Below are positions 43,353 through 54,151 of a DNA stretch of 64,000 nt, one piece after another. How positions within the stretch are numbered: position 1 is the first letter of the stretch; the number at the start of each line of letters is the position of its first letter. Source of the stretch: Symsagittifera roscoffensis (Eukaryota > Xenacoelomorpha > Acoela > Convolutidae); NCBI RefSeq assembly GCF_963678635.1, contig NC_087065.1:24263254-24327253 (forward strand), read 5' to 3'. A program made the translations under genes and the position numbers. The notes under the pieces are model-generated. The model did not search any database, was not told the DNA's origin, and worked only from the letters and a program-made list of their open reading frames with translations.

Positions 43353-43751
43353 ATGATGTCAGACCTCCCTATCGAACGGCTTGGTTACCGCCATTGGCTT
43401 TTCAGTAACTGTGTTGTGGAGTATTTTGATCCATTTTTTGGGACTATCCACCGCAGCAGTGAGTTAAGATGGGCTTTTTTGTTCACCTGCATGACAACCC
43501 GAGCCGTGCACGTCAAAATTTTTCCGTCTATGGACACCGGCTCTTGGGTCATGGTGATTGAAAGATTTGTCGCCCGCTGTAAAACGCCAAGTGTTGTGTG
43601 GTCAGACAATTATACCAATTTTGTTGGAGCTGAGAAAGAAGTTATGCTTTGCGTTCAAAGTTGGAACAGACAAGCTCCCGCCTTGTTAGTTCATATGGGG
43701 ACAAAATTGAAATACAACCCTCCTGGCGCGCTGCATCCTGGTGGTTTTTGA
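43353..43751 (+). pseudogene. BEL/Pao integrase core, copy 3
   Basis: Identical to copy 1 except for VKIF in place of VKIV. It carries the same Glu-for-Asp change and the same terminal TGA. It is followed by the C-terminus (43761-44189), the longest of the three, ending ASLETTSLFP stop just before the candidate polypurine tract at about 44197. Confidence 0.9.
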
Positions 43752-44189
43752 GAAAGGTTAGTGCACATTCAAAAACGCGTCTTCTACGCAATCCTTGAAA
43801 CTTGCAAATTAACGGATGATGTATTATCGACCACGTTTCGTTTAGTGGAGCAATCATTAAATGCCCGTCCAATAAATCCTGGTAACCACATAGCTGAGTC
43901 TCGGATCCCCAGATTACGTGATTACCATATAAAACACGGCTCGAACATCCTATTTTACCATGTTTTCAGTGACAATTATATACTAAATCCATTGAAGATG
44001 GATTTACTCTTTCCTTTTTCCAGCCACTCATGCTCTGAATTACAATATAAAATCGGAGTAAGTTCAAATGTTCAGGGCATTAAAATAGCTAAAAAATTGC
44101 GTTTATCGCAGTCTCTCAGCATAGATCAGTCTGCGGACGCGGGCCTCAAATTCCGCGCTTCTCTGGAAACAACGTCGTTGTTTCCTTAA
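43752..44189 (+). pseudogene. BEL/Pao integrase C-terminus, copy 3
   Basis: 142 residues from the first Met: KRVFYAIL, LTDDVL, VEQSLNARPINP, then a degraded tail. This copy shows how the pol end meets the cggcacgggaggg tract and tgttccgc LTR-like start. Confidence 0.82.
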
Positions 44190-45210
44190 TTTCGCGGCAC
44201 GGGAGGGTACTGTTCCGCTCCGGATGTTCCACTGAAGTCTCCTTTTGTGAGATCTCTTTCTGCTAAGTGTCTTACCGTGTCATGTTACGTCTCGTTACTC
44301 TCGTGTTTTTCTATCGACCGTTTTTTGTTCTGTATCTCCGGTTGTGTGTTTCGTTCGTCTTTTCCTGCCAATTATGGCCGTTTCTGCATTTCTCAGAAAT
44401 AGACCGCTCAGAAAAAAATTCAAAGAATTAAAAAGTCCAGAACATTCTGACTCTCCTTTTAACTAATAATTGGTCACTAAGTCCCTCAACGTCATTTTTT
44501 ATTATGTTGCAGCAGGTTCGATTGTGCCAATCCGGGGGAATGGCACATACTCCCCGGACAGTCCCCTTCAATGTCCTTATTGAACGCATAACTTCGGGTT
44601 ATCTTCAAGTGGCTTCAAGTGGTGATCCAGTTTTCTACAATTAACTCTACAAATCGCCTTAGAAAAAGAAAACTATCTACTCCACCTCAACTAACCGCGC
44701 GTCACAAATGGCAACGTACTACATTTTACTGCCTTCCCCTTTTTTCACAAAGTTTGCACTATGAGGAGTGTCCTAGATAAATTTTTCTTTTTCGATTACT
44801 TACGTCATTTCTGCGTAAAACTTTCTCTCGCTCTTGCTGATTAAAACGTTTTGGGACGTGGCACGGCCACGCATCCGTTAAAATTAACTTAACGTCACTC
44901 ACCAAGTATAATCATTCATTTATGCTGTTGCCCTCAATATTAAAACTAAGAAACTCTGTGGCTAGGAAAATTAATGAGGTACTCACCCTCTTCCAGCAAG
45001 CGTACCCAAACTCTACCGGGTCGCCGCAAAGTCAAGATGTGTCTTAGACAGGTTAAAAACTTCAGTCAGGTTCAAATATGTAACTATATTCACCTCTACC
45101 CTACTTATAACATCAGCTAAAAATTTCAACAATTGCACAATTCAACAATTCTAAAAGCCTGGTTTAACTAAACTACATCAAAACAAAAAGTTTAAAAGTT
45201 TCAATAGTCA
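44190..45210 (+). other. Second copy of BEL/Pao 3' flank, no gene
   Basis: Near-identical to 39837-40850 (offset 4,360-4,362 bp). Contains the candidate polypurine tract, LTR-like start and the same G-rich hairpin. No coding frame. Confidence 0.6.
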
Positions 45211-46567
45211 ATCTTAGTTGATTGGTACAAGTTTCAACGCACTACAACGATTAAGTTTTTTCTCTCTCTCTTCTATTTCGCGTCCCGTCTTTATTCCTCA
45301 CTCCGTTGTCTCTTGCTCCTGCTCTCCTGCTTCACTATCCTCCAGGACTTTCTGCAACATGTCAACGGAGTTGCGGGCCGTGCCCCAACTTTCCTGCTCC
45401 AGCAAATCCACGCAGCAGCAAATCCACGGTCACCTTTTGCTCCCTGTTCCTGCAAAAGCTGTTGTGTAGGCACAGGCTCACATTTCGTTCTTTCTTGTCT
45501 TGCTTAGTAACACAAGGTGCTCCAGCTACTCGCTTCACCGCAGCGATGATGGCGTTCCTGTGCGTCAGGAAGACTCCCTTATAGGCTCCCGGTCCTATGT
45601 TTACGCTATTCCTGGTATGCCTGATACGTTTTGAAATGACTCCAGCTTACCGAAGGTTGGATAATCCTTCGGATCTCTGACTGTTTCAATGGATTCACGA
45701 CTCACTTTCAGCTCCTTGTTGGAGTGTCTCACCTCCTCTATCCTGCGGTAGCTCTCCACATCGTTAGACTTCTTGGTTGGTATCAGCAGCGGAATGTCCG
45801 GATATAACTCTAGGAGAGCCCTTAGAAAAACTTGTTCACGATCAATTTTCCGTTGCCGAATGATTTTTATACATTCCTCCAATAGAGGAGTGGGGATGCG
45901 ATCCACGACGAATCTAACAAAACATAGGGCATATTTGCGCTTAGCTCAGGCTATCGCAGAGTCACTGATCAACACTCGCAGGGCTTCCATCAGTTCCAAC
46001 TCCTGCTCCTTCGATTTCGAATAGTTACTGGCCTTATATTTTGATGTTTTAACTCCCATCAAGCACCAAGCCAATCGCTTTTGCAAGTCGGTCCTTGCTC
46101 ATAGGTAGGACATGTACGCGGTCACCATCGCAGGCGCATGCATGGTATCATCGAAGTAACTCTGGAGGGCCGCCCTCCAAGATATTTCTAACAACTGCTC
46201 AGTCCGATTTCGCTTGCCTCGTTTGCTCCAGCCCGATTTCGAGGACATCACAGTGCCATACTCTTTTCGCTTCAGATTAGAGTTCTCCGTCAATTCCTGT
46301 AGGTTTTCTTGCATGGCGTTCTTCTCACTCCAGGCGAACAAATGCCCTCTCGCTGAGTTCCTCGCCTTGAGCATCTCCACATAGTCCCCGGCGGGACAAT
46401 GTGATCCGACTGTACGGCGGGACTACTGTGATTGAACTGTACTCGACCACGCCGAGTTGTCCTACCAGCTTCATTCGTGCCATGTTTGTTCGCAAGGGCT
46501 TATAGTCATCAATCCCACCAGATCCACACTGGCTGATGACTTCCATTTCAAGCCTCGTATCCGCCAA
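45211..46567 (-). pseudogene. Gag-like fragment, copy 2
   Basis: Frames 46325-46567, 46099-46380 and 45601-45906 parallel those at 41.2-42.2 kb but with more frame breaks: the helix-rich frame is split by a stop and small deletions near 45.95 kb. At 46.57 kb the similarity to copy 1 ends and the sequence continues, without an A-block, into 46601-46786 and 46946-47509 on the same strand. Confidence 0.5.
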
Positions 46568-46600
46568 GGTTCGTGCATTCTTCTTCGATTTCGAGGCCGT

Positions 46601-47509
46601 TTAGATCAAGCCTACCAGTATAATAGGTGGTCTCAGGTTTTCTTTTTCTCCCCCACCTGATGCCGCGCAATCTCCTTGTCCATTCTCATTCGGGCGAATT
46701 GCTTTTGCTAAGGAGGCCACTACCGCGTTTGCTTTCAACTTTATTACTCTTTGATTCACTGTTTTACTCCCTACTCTGCTTCTCAATCTCTTCAGTCCTT
46801 TTTTGGCTTGCTTGATTGGTTGTTTCTTCGTGATCTGATAATCATCCGCACTGTTTCCCTAGAACTTTGCGCCTAATGGGCTGATTCAACCCCACATTCA
46901 TCACAGACTGCGTCCCGTACCTACGTATCACGTCCCAAGTCCTCTCTATGAAGGCCACTCGGTTCCCATCTTGCGTTCCAGTTCACTTTGGTATCTCTCC
47001 CATTCCCCCTCTGGTAATGTGCCCAGGAAGGATACCCTCATCGTGTCATCAATTCTTCTTCTCCTAGGTGACTCGTGAAGCTGTTTTTGTTTCTCCCTAC
47101 TCCGGGAACCCAATGCCAGGCCTACTAGCACCACTGGAGACAGGCTGACTGGTGCTTCCTTCGTACGGGACATAAATGAAGATGTCGTCATAAACAATAG
47201 AGGCTTATCGACTTCCCAGTCGTCGTCGTCTTCACTGAATTGATACTCCAGCAAGTCCATCTCCAACGCGCCTAAATCTAGTCCACTCGTCTTGTCCTCC
47301 TTCCATTCCATGGGATCATCATCCTGATCTATCACGTCGTCATCACTGGCATCTGGTTTTGGTTCAGGTCCCGAAGGGCCCTTGTGAATATCCATGCCCG
47401 TGTCCGGTCCAGCCGGCACAGTCAAATCCCCTGCATGATAGAACAGCTCATCGTTCACCAGGAATTCTACCGACTCGTCACCATGTGGCGCCAGTTCATC
47501 CACCGTCAT
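46601..47509 (-). pseudogene. Gypsy-B associated acidic frame
   Basis: 46946-47509 (187 residues) has an acidic middle (DASDDDVIDQDDDPMEW, FSEDDDDWEVDK) and a basic/hydrophobic end (ESPRRRRIDDTMRV, LPEGEWERYQSELERKMG). 46601-46786 continues in another phase. No domain recognised. Same strand and order as the SGNH-like frames upstream, so presumably the same polyprotein. Confidence 0.5.
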
Positions 47510-47574
47510 GTAGATGCCACCTCTGCACTCCCTTCACACCTCCAACAGTATCACTATCACTTCTCCTGGTCACC

Positions 47575-48714
47575 TCAGTCGTGACCAAGCATCGGTAGGC
47601 GTGTACCCGTTGTTCCACACATCAGCGGAAACCCCGGGCTTCCTGGAAGGTAGTGCCATAATCTGGCTCCATGCATCAGGAAAAGTGAAATCAAATGTAT
47701 GCATGGCGCAACGTTCCAGCTGATGAAGCGCGGCTCCATCCCTTCACTCCATTTCCGTACCTTTTCTTCCGCTTCACGAGCCGCTCCAGTGCGAGGGGCA
47801 ATGGCGGGAGACGTGATTCCCAGCAGCATCCTCTTTATCGGCAGATATCAAAAGCCTTGGTCCGGCAGTGGTCTAGACCCTGCAAGCCAAACCTGCTGAC
47901 TCTCCTTGACGTTGCGTATGCTTCCGGCCAAGCCGGGACCCGCATCGCGTCTCCTGAATCCTTCACCACTGGTCCCAGATTCCAGAGCCCAGAATTAAAC
48001 TGGACATAGCAAAGGTCCTCACCGCTCATTCTACATTTGAAGTTGTTATTGAAGTCCATCAACATCCATCCCGGCTCCGCTATCCTTCCAAACAATCTGA
48101 CGTCACTGGCCAACCCTCTCAGCTCATTATTCTTCACCCAATTCAGCACAAAACAATCCACCACTGAGATCAAGCTGACATGCAGTACTGAATTCCTATA
48201 CGCTCTCACCTGCACGTCAGGAAAAGCGTGTGTCATCACCGGTCCATACACCACCGCGACGAACTCCCTCAACCCAAAGACTAGAGCCAGCGGATCGATC
48301 CGCATCATCACGGCCAGGTCTGTCAGCAGGGGCATACCACATGCTGTCTACACTCAATAGTTCCCGTTGCGTCCTTATCTTCTCCCGTGACGCTCCTGTT
48401 CTGTTGCAGGAGATGTTGGATCGGAGCATTCTCCAATCTTTCATCTTCTGATAGGAGGCGGTTTCCAACTGCGCATTGAACTCTCGGCTCGTAACCTGTA
48501 GCACGAAGTCACCCGGTCGACCAAATGTCATCGCGATTAGGATAAAGAGTCCATCCAGCCTCAGGTCCGCCAACACTGGAGTGAAGAGACACGCAGGTCG
48601 TTTCACGAAGTTTTCATGGCCAAACGTCACGTATAGTGCCAACACTAAGCCAATCGACAATTTCCTGATGTCTTTGACGCAGCTCGCGATCAGGTTCCTG
48701 GAGGCCCTCGGGTA
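47575..48714 (-). pseudogene. Gypsy-B associated frames of unknown function
   Basis: 48217-48660 (147 residues), 47835-48335 (166) and 47575-47829 (84) overlap in successive phases, meaning one long frame with at least two frameshifts. The 166-residue part is a plausible globular domain (FGLREFVAVVYGPVMTHAFPD, EPGWMLMDFNNNFKCR). I do not recognise it. Confidence 0.5.
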
Positions 48715-48737
48715 TTACGTGGACAAGAAGGATGGCG

Positions 48738-49201
48738 TCCATCCCACTCCCATTCCTCCCAGAATTGCGTCAGATCTTTCGTATTGTGCCTTTGTGGCCA
48801 AAACGTCCGTCTGGAACTTATCCAACGACATCGTGTTAACATCTTGCATCAATTGGAGCATCTTGCTTCCAGCTAGCTCCCGTTCAATCAACAAATTCTT
48901 CAGGTACACGTGTATTTCTTTAATCACCGCTGGAGCATGTTCGAAAGCGTCTTCCCCCAATGTACACACTCCATCCCACTCCCATTCCTCCCAGAATTGC
49001 GTCAGATCTTTCGTATTGTGCCTTTGTGGCCAAAACGTCCGTCTGAAACTTATCCAACGACATTGTGTTCACATCTTGCATCAATTGGAGCATCTTGCCT
49101 CCAGCTAGCTCCCGTTCATTCAACAAATTCTTCAGGTACACGTGTTTTTCTTTAATTACCGCTGGAGCATGTTCGAAAGCGTCTTCTCCCAATGTACACA
49201 C
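48738..49201 (-). pseudogene. Gypsy-B helical segment in 232-bp tandem duplicate
   Basis: Minus-strand frames 48715-48969 and 48920-49201 encode the same 70-residue helical peptide (MCTLGEDAFEHAPAVIKE start, then LNERELAGGKMLQLMQDVNTM). The DNA is a direct 232-bp duplication with a few substitutions. The second copy shifts frame at the junction. Confidence 0.85.
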
Positions 49202-49297
49202 TCTTGGTGATAAATACAGCCACGAGTTAGTGTGGCTTGGTCCTCAGGGCCAGTGCCATGAGGTCCTTCTGACCATCTTTTCCTGTGCATTCCTTAC

Positions 49298-49967
49298 TTA
49301 ATACATTTGCCTGAACCAGAGGTCGTTCGCCACCTGTTGTACCAACAAGTGGTTGTCATCCACTCCTGGTCTCAGTTTTAACAACCTGGCGAAGTTGGAC
49401 AGTTCCAAACCCAGGACTTCTTCCAGCACCACACGAGTTGTGTTATGCTCCTTAAATCCCTGGATGGCGTTCGAAATGTTCGCCCAGACAGCAGGAAGTT
49501 CAGAGCGAAGAGGATAGTAATTGTCATGATCGACAGATCTGTTCGGCGCGGGAGCCATCACATCGACTCGTCACTCTGCTATTGTAGTGACCATTGTGTA
49601 CACGAACTGTAATGGTTCTGGCAGCGCCGCATATCCTGGTGATAACACAAAGACAATCTTCACCGAGTTCTTGGTGAAACATTGCCGCACCGCTATTTCC
49701 ACCTTAGTCATGGCCGAAAGGAGCGTCATAATTGCTTCTCCCATAACCTCATTGCTGGGAACTTATCCGTCCGTTAGGCGAGCCAGTAGCCCTCGGCTCT
49801 TTAGGTGATCATTGGAGCCGGCGATTATCATTACTTGTAGGTCCATACTGACAATTCTGCGCACGCTTATCGCCATACCCACTGCTTGTCCTCAATCCAG
49901 TTTGGGAGCCATTAGGAAAATCAAATCCGGCCAAAAGAGGGATCGATGCGTGTAGAGGTAGTCCGAA
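49298..49967 (-). pseudogene. SGNH-hydrolase-like segment 2 in Gypsy-B
   Basis: The minus strand at 49.88-49.58 kb reads VMIIAGSNDHLKSRG, stop, EVMGEAIMTLL, then KIVFVLSPGYAALPEPLQF. It continues into 49298-49561, APNRSVDHDNYYPLRSELPAVWANISNAI. GSND matches block III (GxND) of SGNH hydrolases, and the alternating hydrophobic strand / active-loop pattern fits. No nucleophile Ser block was seen and there are two frame breaks, so only the fold is proposed. Confidence 0.5.
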
Positions 49968-50615
49968 TTAGCCACTATTGGATACTTGACATTCTTGATA
50001 CCTAGGGATCATAGCCAGCAAATAGACTATCACCCATCGGTGTTTCCAGTCATTTATACCTCCTGTCATCTCCCTCCACCGAAGTAGCTCGCAATATTCT
50101 CTCAAATATTCGCCCGGCAATCGGCCCAGCGGCTTGGAAAATTGCCGATACATCTTGTGGTGTTTTTTATTGGTCTGGTTCTCCGTCGTGAATTTATCCT
50201 TCCGGAGAGGTGGTATCAACTCTCTGGCCCTCCGACAGACATCCTTCAGGGATCGTGTATGTAGCGGTCTCATGGTATTGTCCTAAAGCAACCCATCGCG
50301 ATCCACAAACCTGAGCGCTGTGGCGGAGCTGAACTGATCTTGCTCTTCCAATAGCCAGTCCACGCCCGATATCCGGTATAAACCCGACACCGTGGGGCCA
50401 TTACCGTCCATCATTCTTCTACCGTTTGCTCGACTCGTCAACGTATTCATATTCAAAGTAGCTTGCATGTCAGCCTTGTTTTGCCCCCACGCGCTGGGAT
50501 CTGGACGGTTCCAGAGCAGCACACTGGTTGATTCAACTCCCTCTGCAGGTGCAGTAGTTGACGATAAACTTCCCGTAGGAGCAGGGTTTATCAACGACAA
50601 GTTACTGGCACTCAT
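49968..50615 (-). pseudogene. Gypsy-B region between the two SGNH-like segments
   Basis: 49968-50273 (101 residues, basic N-part, then REYCELLRWREMTGGINDWKHRW) and 50283-50615 (110 residues, Ser/Thr/Pro-rich linker, then GVDWLLEEQDQFSSATALRFVDRDG). No domain recognised. The second is likely a flexible linker. Confidence 0.5.
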
Positions 50616-50704
50616 AAAAGCCTGAGAACTCGTATCAGCAGGTCTTCCCAGCCGGCTCTCTAGTGATTGTCTTCGAGGAGGGGAAACCGTCCCCAGCCTT
50701 TCCC

Positions 50705-51300
50705 TTACGTCTGAGCTAGGAGCCGAGGGAGCAGCAACGCCCTTTCGGATTTCAGAGGCCCAAGACGATAAGCGAGTGGCTGTGGCGCATTGCTCCTTAC
50801 TCTGCCTCTGCCAGTCAAGCTGGTCCGCACCAGGGCGTCAGTCGTCCTGAGTTCTCCTTCTATCTCCTCGATCCTTGTCTGAAAGGCGTCGTTGATCAAT
50901 CGCCTTCCCTGTAAGGTTTTAAAGTGTATGCCATCTCTGGTGAGCGCGAGATGGTCAAACATGCACAACGTGTTCTCCAAATCCATGAGACGTAACTCGC
51001 CTGGTTTGCTCCTGATCAGGCTACGGATCATTTCATTCCATCGGATCACGTTACCAAACATAAAGTCAGCCACCGGCATGCCCACCTGCTCTCTGGGGTA
51101 ACAGGTGCCCTCGAGATGTTGTTGGTGCCTAGCATTACTATCAAGGTGTCCAGCTGATCTTCGTTCTGAGACTCCATCATCTTGATGACTTGGGCCACAG
51201 GTACTCCTCCAAAAGATACAACAGTGGTCTGACCACAAAAAAAAAGATCTCGTTCAGGTCCCTCACCAAGCTAACTCGTACAATCAGATGACGACTCCCT
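50705..51300 (-). pseudogene. SGNH-hydrolase-like segment 1 in Gypsy-B
   Basis: Pieces in adjacent frames give the SGNH order: SLVRDLNE (block I; the preceding Gly-Asp of GDS is replaced by Arg-Val) near 51.28 kb, LIVMLGTNNISRAP (block III GxNN) near 51.13 kb, then LTRDGIHF (block V DxxH) near 50.92 kb within the 50705-51238 frame. SGNH enzymes are Ser-His-Asp esterases. The domain is followed by a basic tail (RGRVRSNAPQ). Frameshifts and the GD-to-RV change indicate a dead copy. Confidence 0.7.
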
Positions 51301-52449
51301 GAAGGAGTCGCTTGATTGCTTATGGCAGGGTTCCTGCTCATTCCGTTCAGGCAGGTTCGAAGATGCTCCGCAGCCATTTGCAACAAGAAATTACGGACCG
51401 CAAGATTCTTCATGATATCCACCACACGATATCTCAAGGCAGTTTCACCTCGTGTCGGACCCGCTGACACGATGGCTCGTGTTGTTCGTTCTGAATTGCT
51501 TGAAGAGCGGTCCGTGCGTTGGGAAGTGACGGCCCTACCCAGCGTCCGTCCGCTGAACATGCTGATTTTTTTCATTGCCGCTTTGGCTATCTGATTGAAC
51601 GACTCTTGAAACTGGGGAGCCATATTGGTGTCCGAAGGGTCAGGTATCGTGTTCCTATAACTCGAGGCAGATTGCGACATCTGCGGAGGGGCCACGGGCT
51701 CCCTAGCGATACACAGCTCCTGTGTCTTTGTCCTAGAAGGCGCGTCTTTGGACCCATCTGATTTCATCGTCGCCAGGACTTCCGGTGAGATCTGGCCCAC
51801 CGTCGCCATATACAACTCCTCAGATGCTTTATCTCTTCCTCTTTGAAGTTTATCTGCAGTTCATCATGTTTCTTCTTCCATTCGTCTCGTTCTCGGGCTA
51901 TCGCCTTGTATTCCTCCAACTTGGCACGCAACTCCTGCCAGTCTTTCTCCTTCTTATCCAAGGTCTCAATGGCTTCTGAAGTTCGGATCTCCATTTCGCT
52001 CATCCTGACATTCTTCTGTGGAGGAGCTACTGTTGGGGAATCTGCCTAAAGTGATGCGCCCGGCCCATCACGTGATCGCTTGGTTCCAATGAGAGGCTGC
52101 ATAGGCCGAACATGTAGGGGCACCTCCCCTAGCCGGTGATCCCGCTGCTCGCCTAGTCCTGGTTCACGAGCTAAGTCGCGACCACACATTACCCCTCGTC
52201 GCCATCTCACCAGTCTGTTTCGGCCGCTCTCGGCGGTCCCGGACTAGCCGAAGGCTAACATCAAGTCACTTCCGAGGGGCGGTCCCCACGGCCTTCTCTT
52301 CCCATTGCAATAAGGAGTGCGACGGTGAACATCGCAAACTCGGGGTCTTCTAGTGCGAAACTGCAATCCATCAAGTAATGGTATATCTCGTCTAGAGTCG
52401 TTCCGAGGCTAATTGAGATGAAATCGATCAAGTTGTTACTGTCACACAT
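51301..52449 (-). pseudogene. N-terminal part of the Gypsy-B extra ORF, coiled coil
   Basis: 52261-52449 gives a Met-started 62-residue frame (TTLDEIYHYLMDCSFALED). 51764-52003 is a coiled coil (EAIETLDKKEKDWQELRAK, ARERDEWKKKHDELQ). 51177-51815 is Ser/Thr/Gln-rich, followed by a helix (NLAVRNFLLQMAAEHLRTC) leading into the SGNH block. The region 52.02-52.26 kb is GC-rich and broken. It looks like a gag-type or accessory leader. Confidence 0.5.
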
Positions 52450-52905
52450 GTTTTTCGTATAGGTTTTGTCTTTTCTTTCTTCAATTCCAATTCAAAATCA
52501 ATAAAAAAGCGTGCAATCAATCATGATCTAAAAGACAAGTCACAACTTAGATTATTCATTACGAGCTGTTTCATTTCTAAGATAAAACATCATTCACATC
52601 TTTGAAAAACATTCAATTTAAGTTCTCTTTTTGTTCTTAGTTCAAAAGCTAGCACGAAGGCGGATCGTCCACCTGCGATCTTGTCATAGTAACCTAATTG
52701 AGCGCTGTCACCTAGCGTACCTGGAAAGTTCCAGGCTTCCATGAACTAAACGTCAAATAAAACATAACCTAACAATAACATAACATCCTAATAACACACA
52801 TCAACACTATCACATAAAAACTTAATACCTAATCACTAACATAAAATTGAATCCTAAGGCCTAAAAAGTAATCTAATTAAGACTTCATAACATCAAATGT
52901 GGCTC
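52450..52905. other. AT-rich spacer between macro domain and next ORF, possible LTR/UTR
   Basis: No coding frame. Contains an inverted repeat cctggaa-ag-ttccagg (52720-52735) and A/T-rich stretches. Its place between the end of one pol-macro unit and the start of another leader would suit an LTR, but no second copy exists in the window to prove it. Confidence 0.4.
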
Positions 52906-53390
52906 TAGCATATGCTCAGATAATGTTTTTATGTAAGTAGACCTCTAAGTCAGTTTCTGAAAAAAAAATAAATGTATGAGGGCAAATAACTCGCTCGGAT
53001 GCAGTTTTTCCCTATTGGGATCGTAGACTGGTAAAGAGAGAGAGAGAGAGAGAGAGAGAGGTCACTCCTCTCTCAACCAGTAAATCCCTAAGTCGAATTA
53101 AGGCCAGCACCAAGCTCTCCGGATTTACGTGTTGTCTATCAGTGGCCTTTGTTACCAGGAAACACAAATAGTCCTTTGGTATCTGCGAGGCAGCAGGAGG
53201 TAACTCTATCATCCCTCCCACACTAGGCCTCTGTTTCCATAAAAACCCGATATTCTTGTACTCTCTCTCAAAGTCGGCTGCTAGTGTTGTCTTATAACTT
53301 TCATCTGCAGTTATCGCTATAGCGCACGTACGTTCCCTGAGCATGAAATCACTGTCCGTGATAACGATATTGCCTAACTAGTGATTTGGT
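52906..53390 (-). pseudogene. Macro domain at the 3' end of Gypsy-B pol
   Basis: Frame 53012-53344 reads CAIAITADES, TLAADFEREYKNIGFLWKQ, GMIELPPAASQIPKDYLCFLVTKAT, ESLVLALIRLRDLLVERGV. This is the strand-helix pattern of OARD1-type macro domains (iyyLVTK, then sLexaLxxlrxxl..gv). The minus strand upstream adds GNIVITDSD, fitting the first strand. After a (GA)13 tract the frame changes, and matching sequence (PVYDPNR, then ETDLEVYLHKN) continues to about 52.91 kb with another shift at a T8 run. Macro domains bind or hydrolyse ADP-ribose; the role in a retroelement is unknown. Confidence 0.65.
53035..53060. repeat. (AG)13 microsatellite inside the macro domain
   Basis: 26 bp of pure AG repeat that on the coding strand gives Ser-Leu repeats. 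It coincides with a frame change; the expected downstream macro sequence resumes in another phase straight after it. Confidence 0.95.
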
Positions 53391-53503
53391 AGATCTTAAT
53401 ATGATTCAAAATTTCGTATAAAAGGCGTTTTTTTTGCGTTTTTGCCCTCCGTTTCCAGCTCTCCGGTTTCCCTTGTCGATTTAAATTTTTTGATCATAAG
53501 GTT

Positions 53504-54151
53504 TTAGTTGTGAGTGAGTCCTACCCCCACTCCCCGGACCAGAATATCCATCGACTTCCACGTCGATGGCCCAAGATCGAGCAGATCGAGATTGGTTACA
53601 GGAACGCGTAAAAGACCATCTGGAGCGACCCAGTTGGACTCAGTGTTGTCGTGGCTGATGTATTTGATGCTATTTTGATCAACATTCTGAATCGTCAAGA
53701 TTGTCTCTTTGGGATCTGCTGGCAGATCATGAAGCCATTCCAGCACTCGCCGATTTGCCAATTCTTGCTCATGCATCTGCTCCATCTCCGGTTCGAACTC
53801 CACTTCCGGTCCAGAGCAACCGTCGATCCAATCCTGTTCGGTGTCGTTGACCAAGTCGATCTCTTGTGGCACCACTACTTCGTCCAGGCCCAATGGCGAG
53901 TCCATCATGTCGCTGAAAACTATCCTGTCTACGACAAAATCCTCGCCATACGGGTTGTACTTCTTTATATTCTTTCCTTTTTTGCTCTGCCGTGTTTTCA
54001 TGGTGAAGGGGGAGTCAGGCTGTACTCCTTTGTCAGTTCCAGTTTGCTCTGGGCAGTCCCAGTCTTCTTCTGCATAGGGAAAAGTTTTGTCGTCCACCTC
54101 CACTCGATCGGTTAATTCCAGATCTAGAGGCAGATCACATTCATCTACCAC
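53504..54151 (-). pseudogene. Gypsy-B pol C-terminal acidic region
   Basis: 215 residues, strongly acidic (DLELTDRVEVDDKTF, EQDWIDGCSGPEVEFEPEMEQ) with one basic patch (TRQSKKGKNIKKYNP). It then has a region ending WVAPDGLLRVPVTNLDLLDLG. It follows the integrase C-terminal domain on the same strand and precedes the macro domain. Not a known enzyme; a family-specific extension. Confidence 0.6.

Noticed and set aside
48230-49155. Plus-strand Ser/Thr/Pro-rich frames over the Gypsy-B accessory region
   Set aside because: They run antisense to the minus-strand frames, which have domain-like composition; the 210-codon frame at 48476-49108 spans the 232-bp duplication and has no motif.
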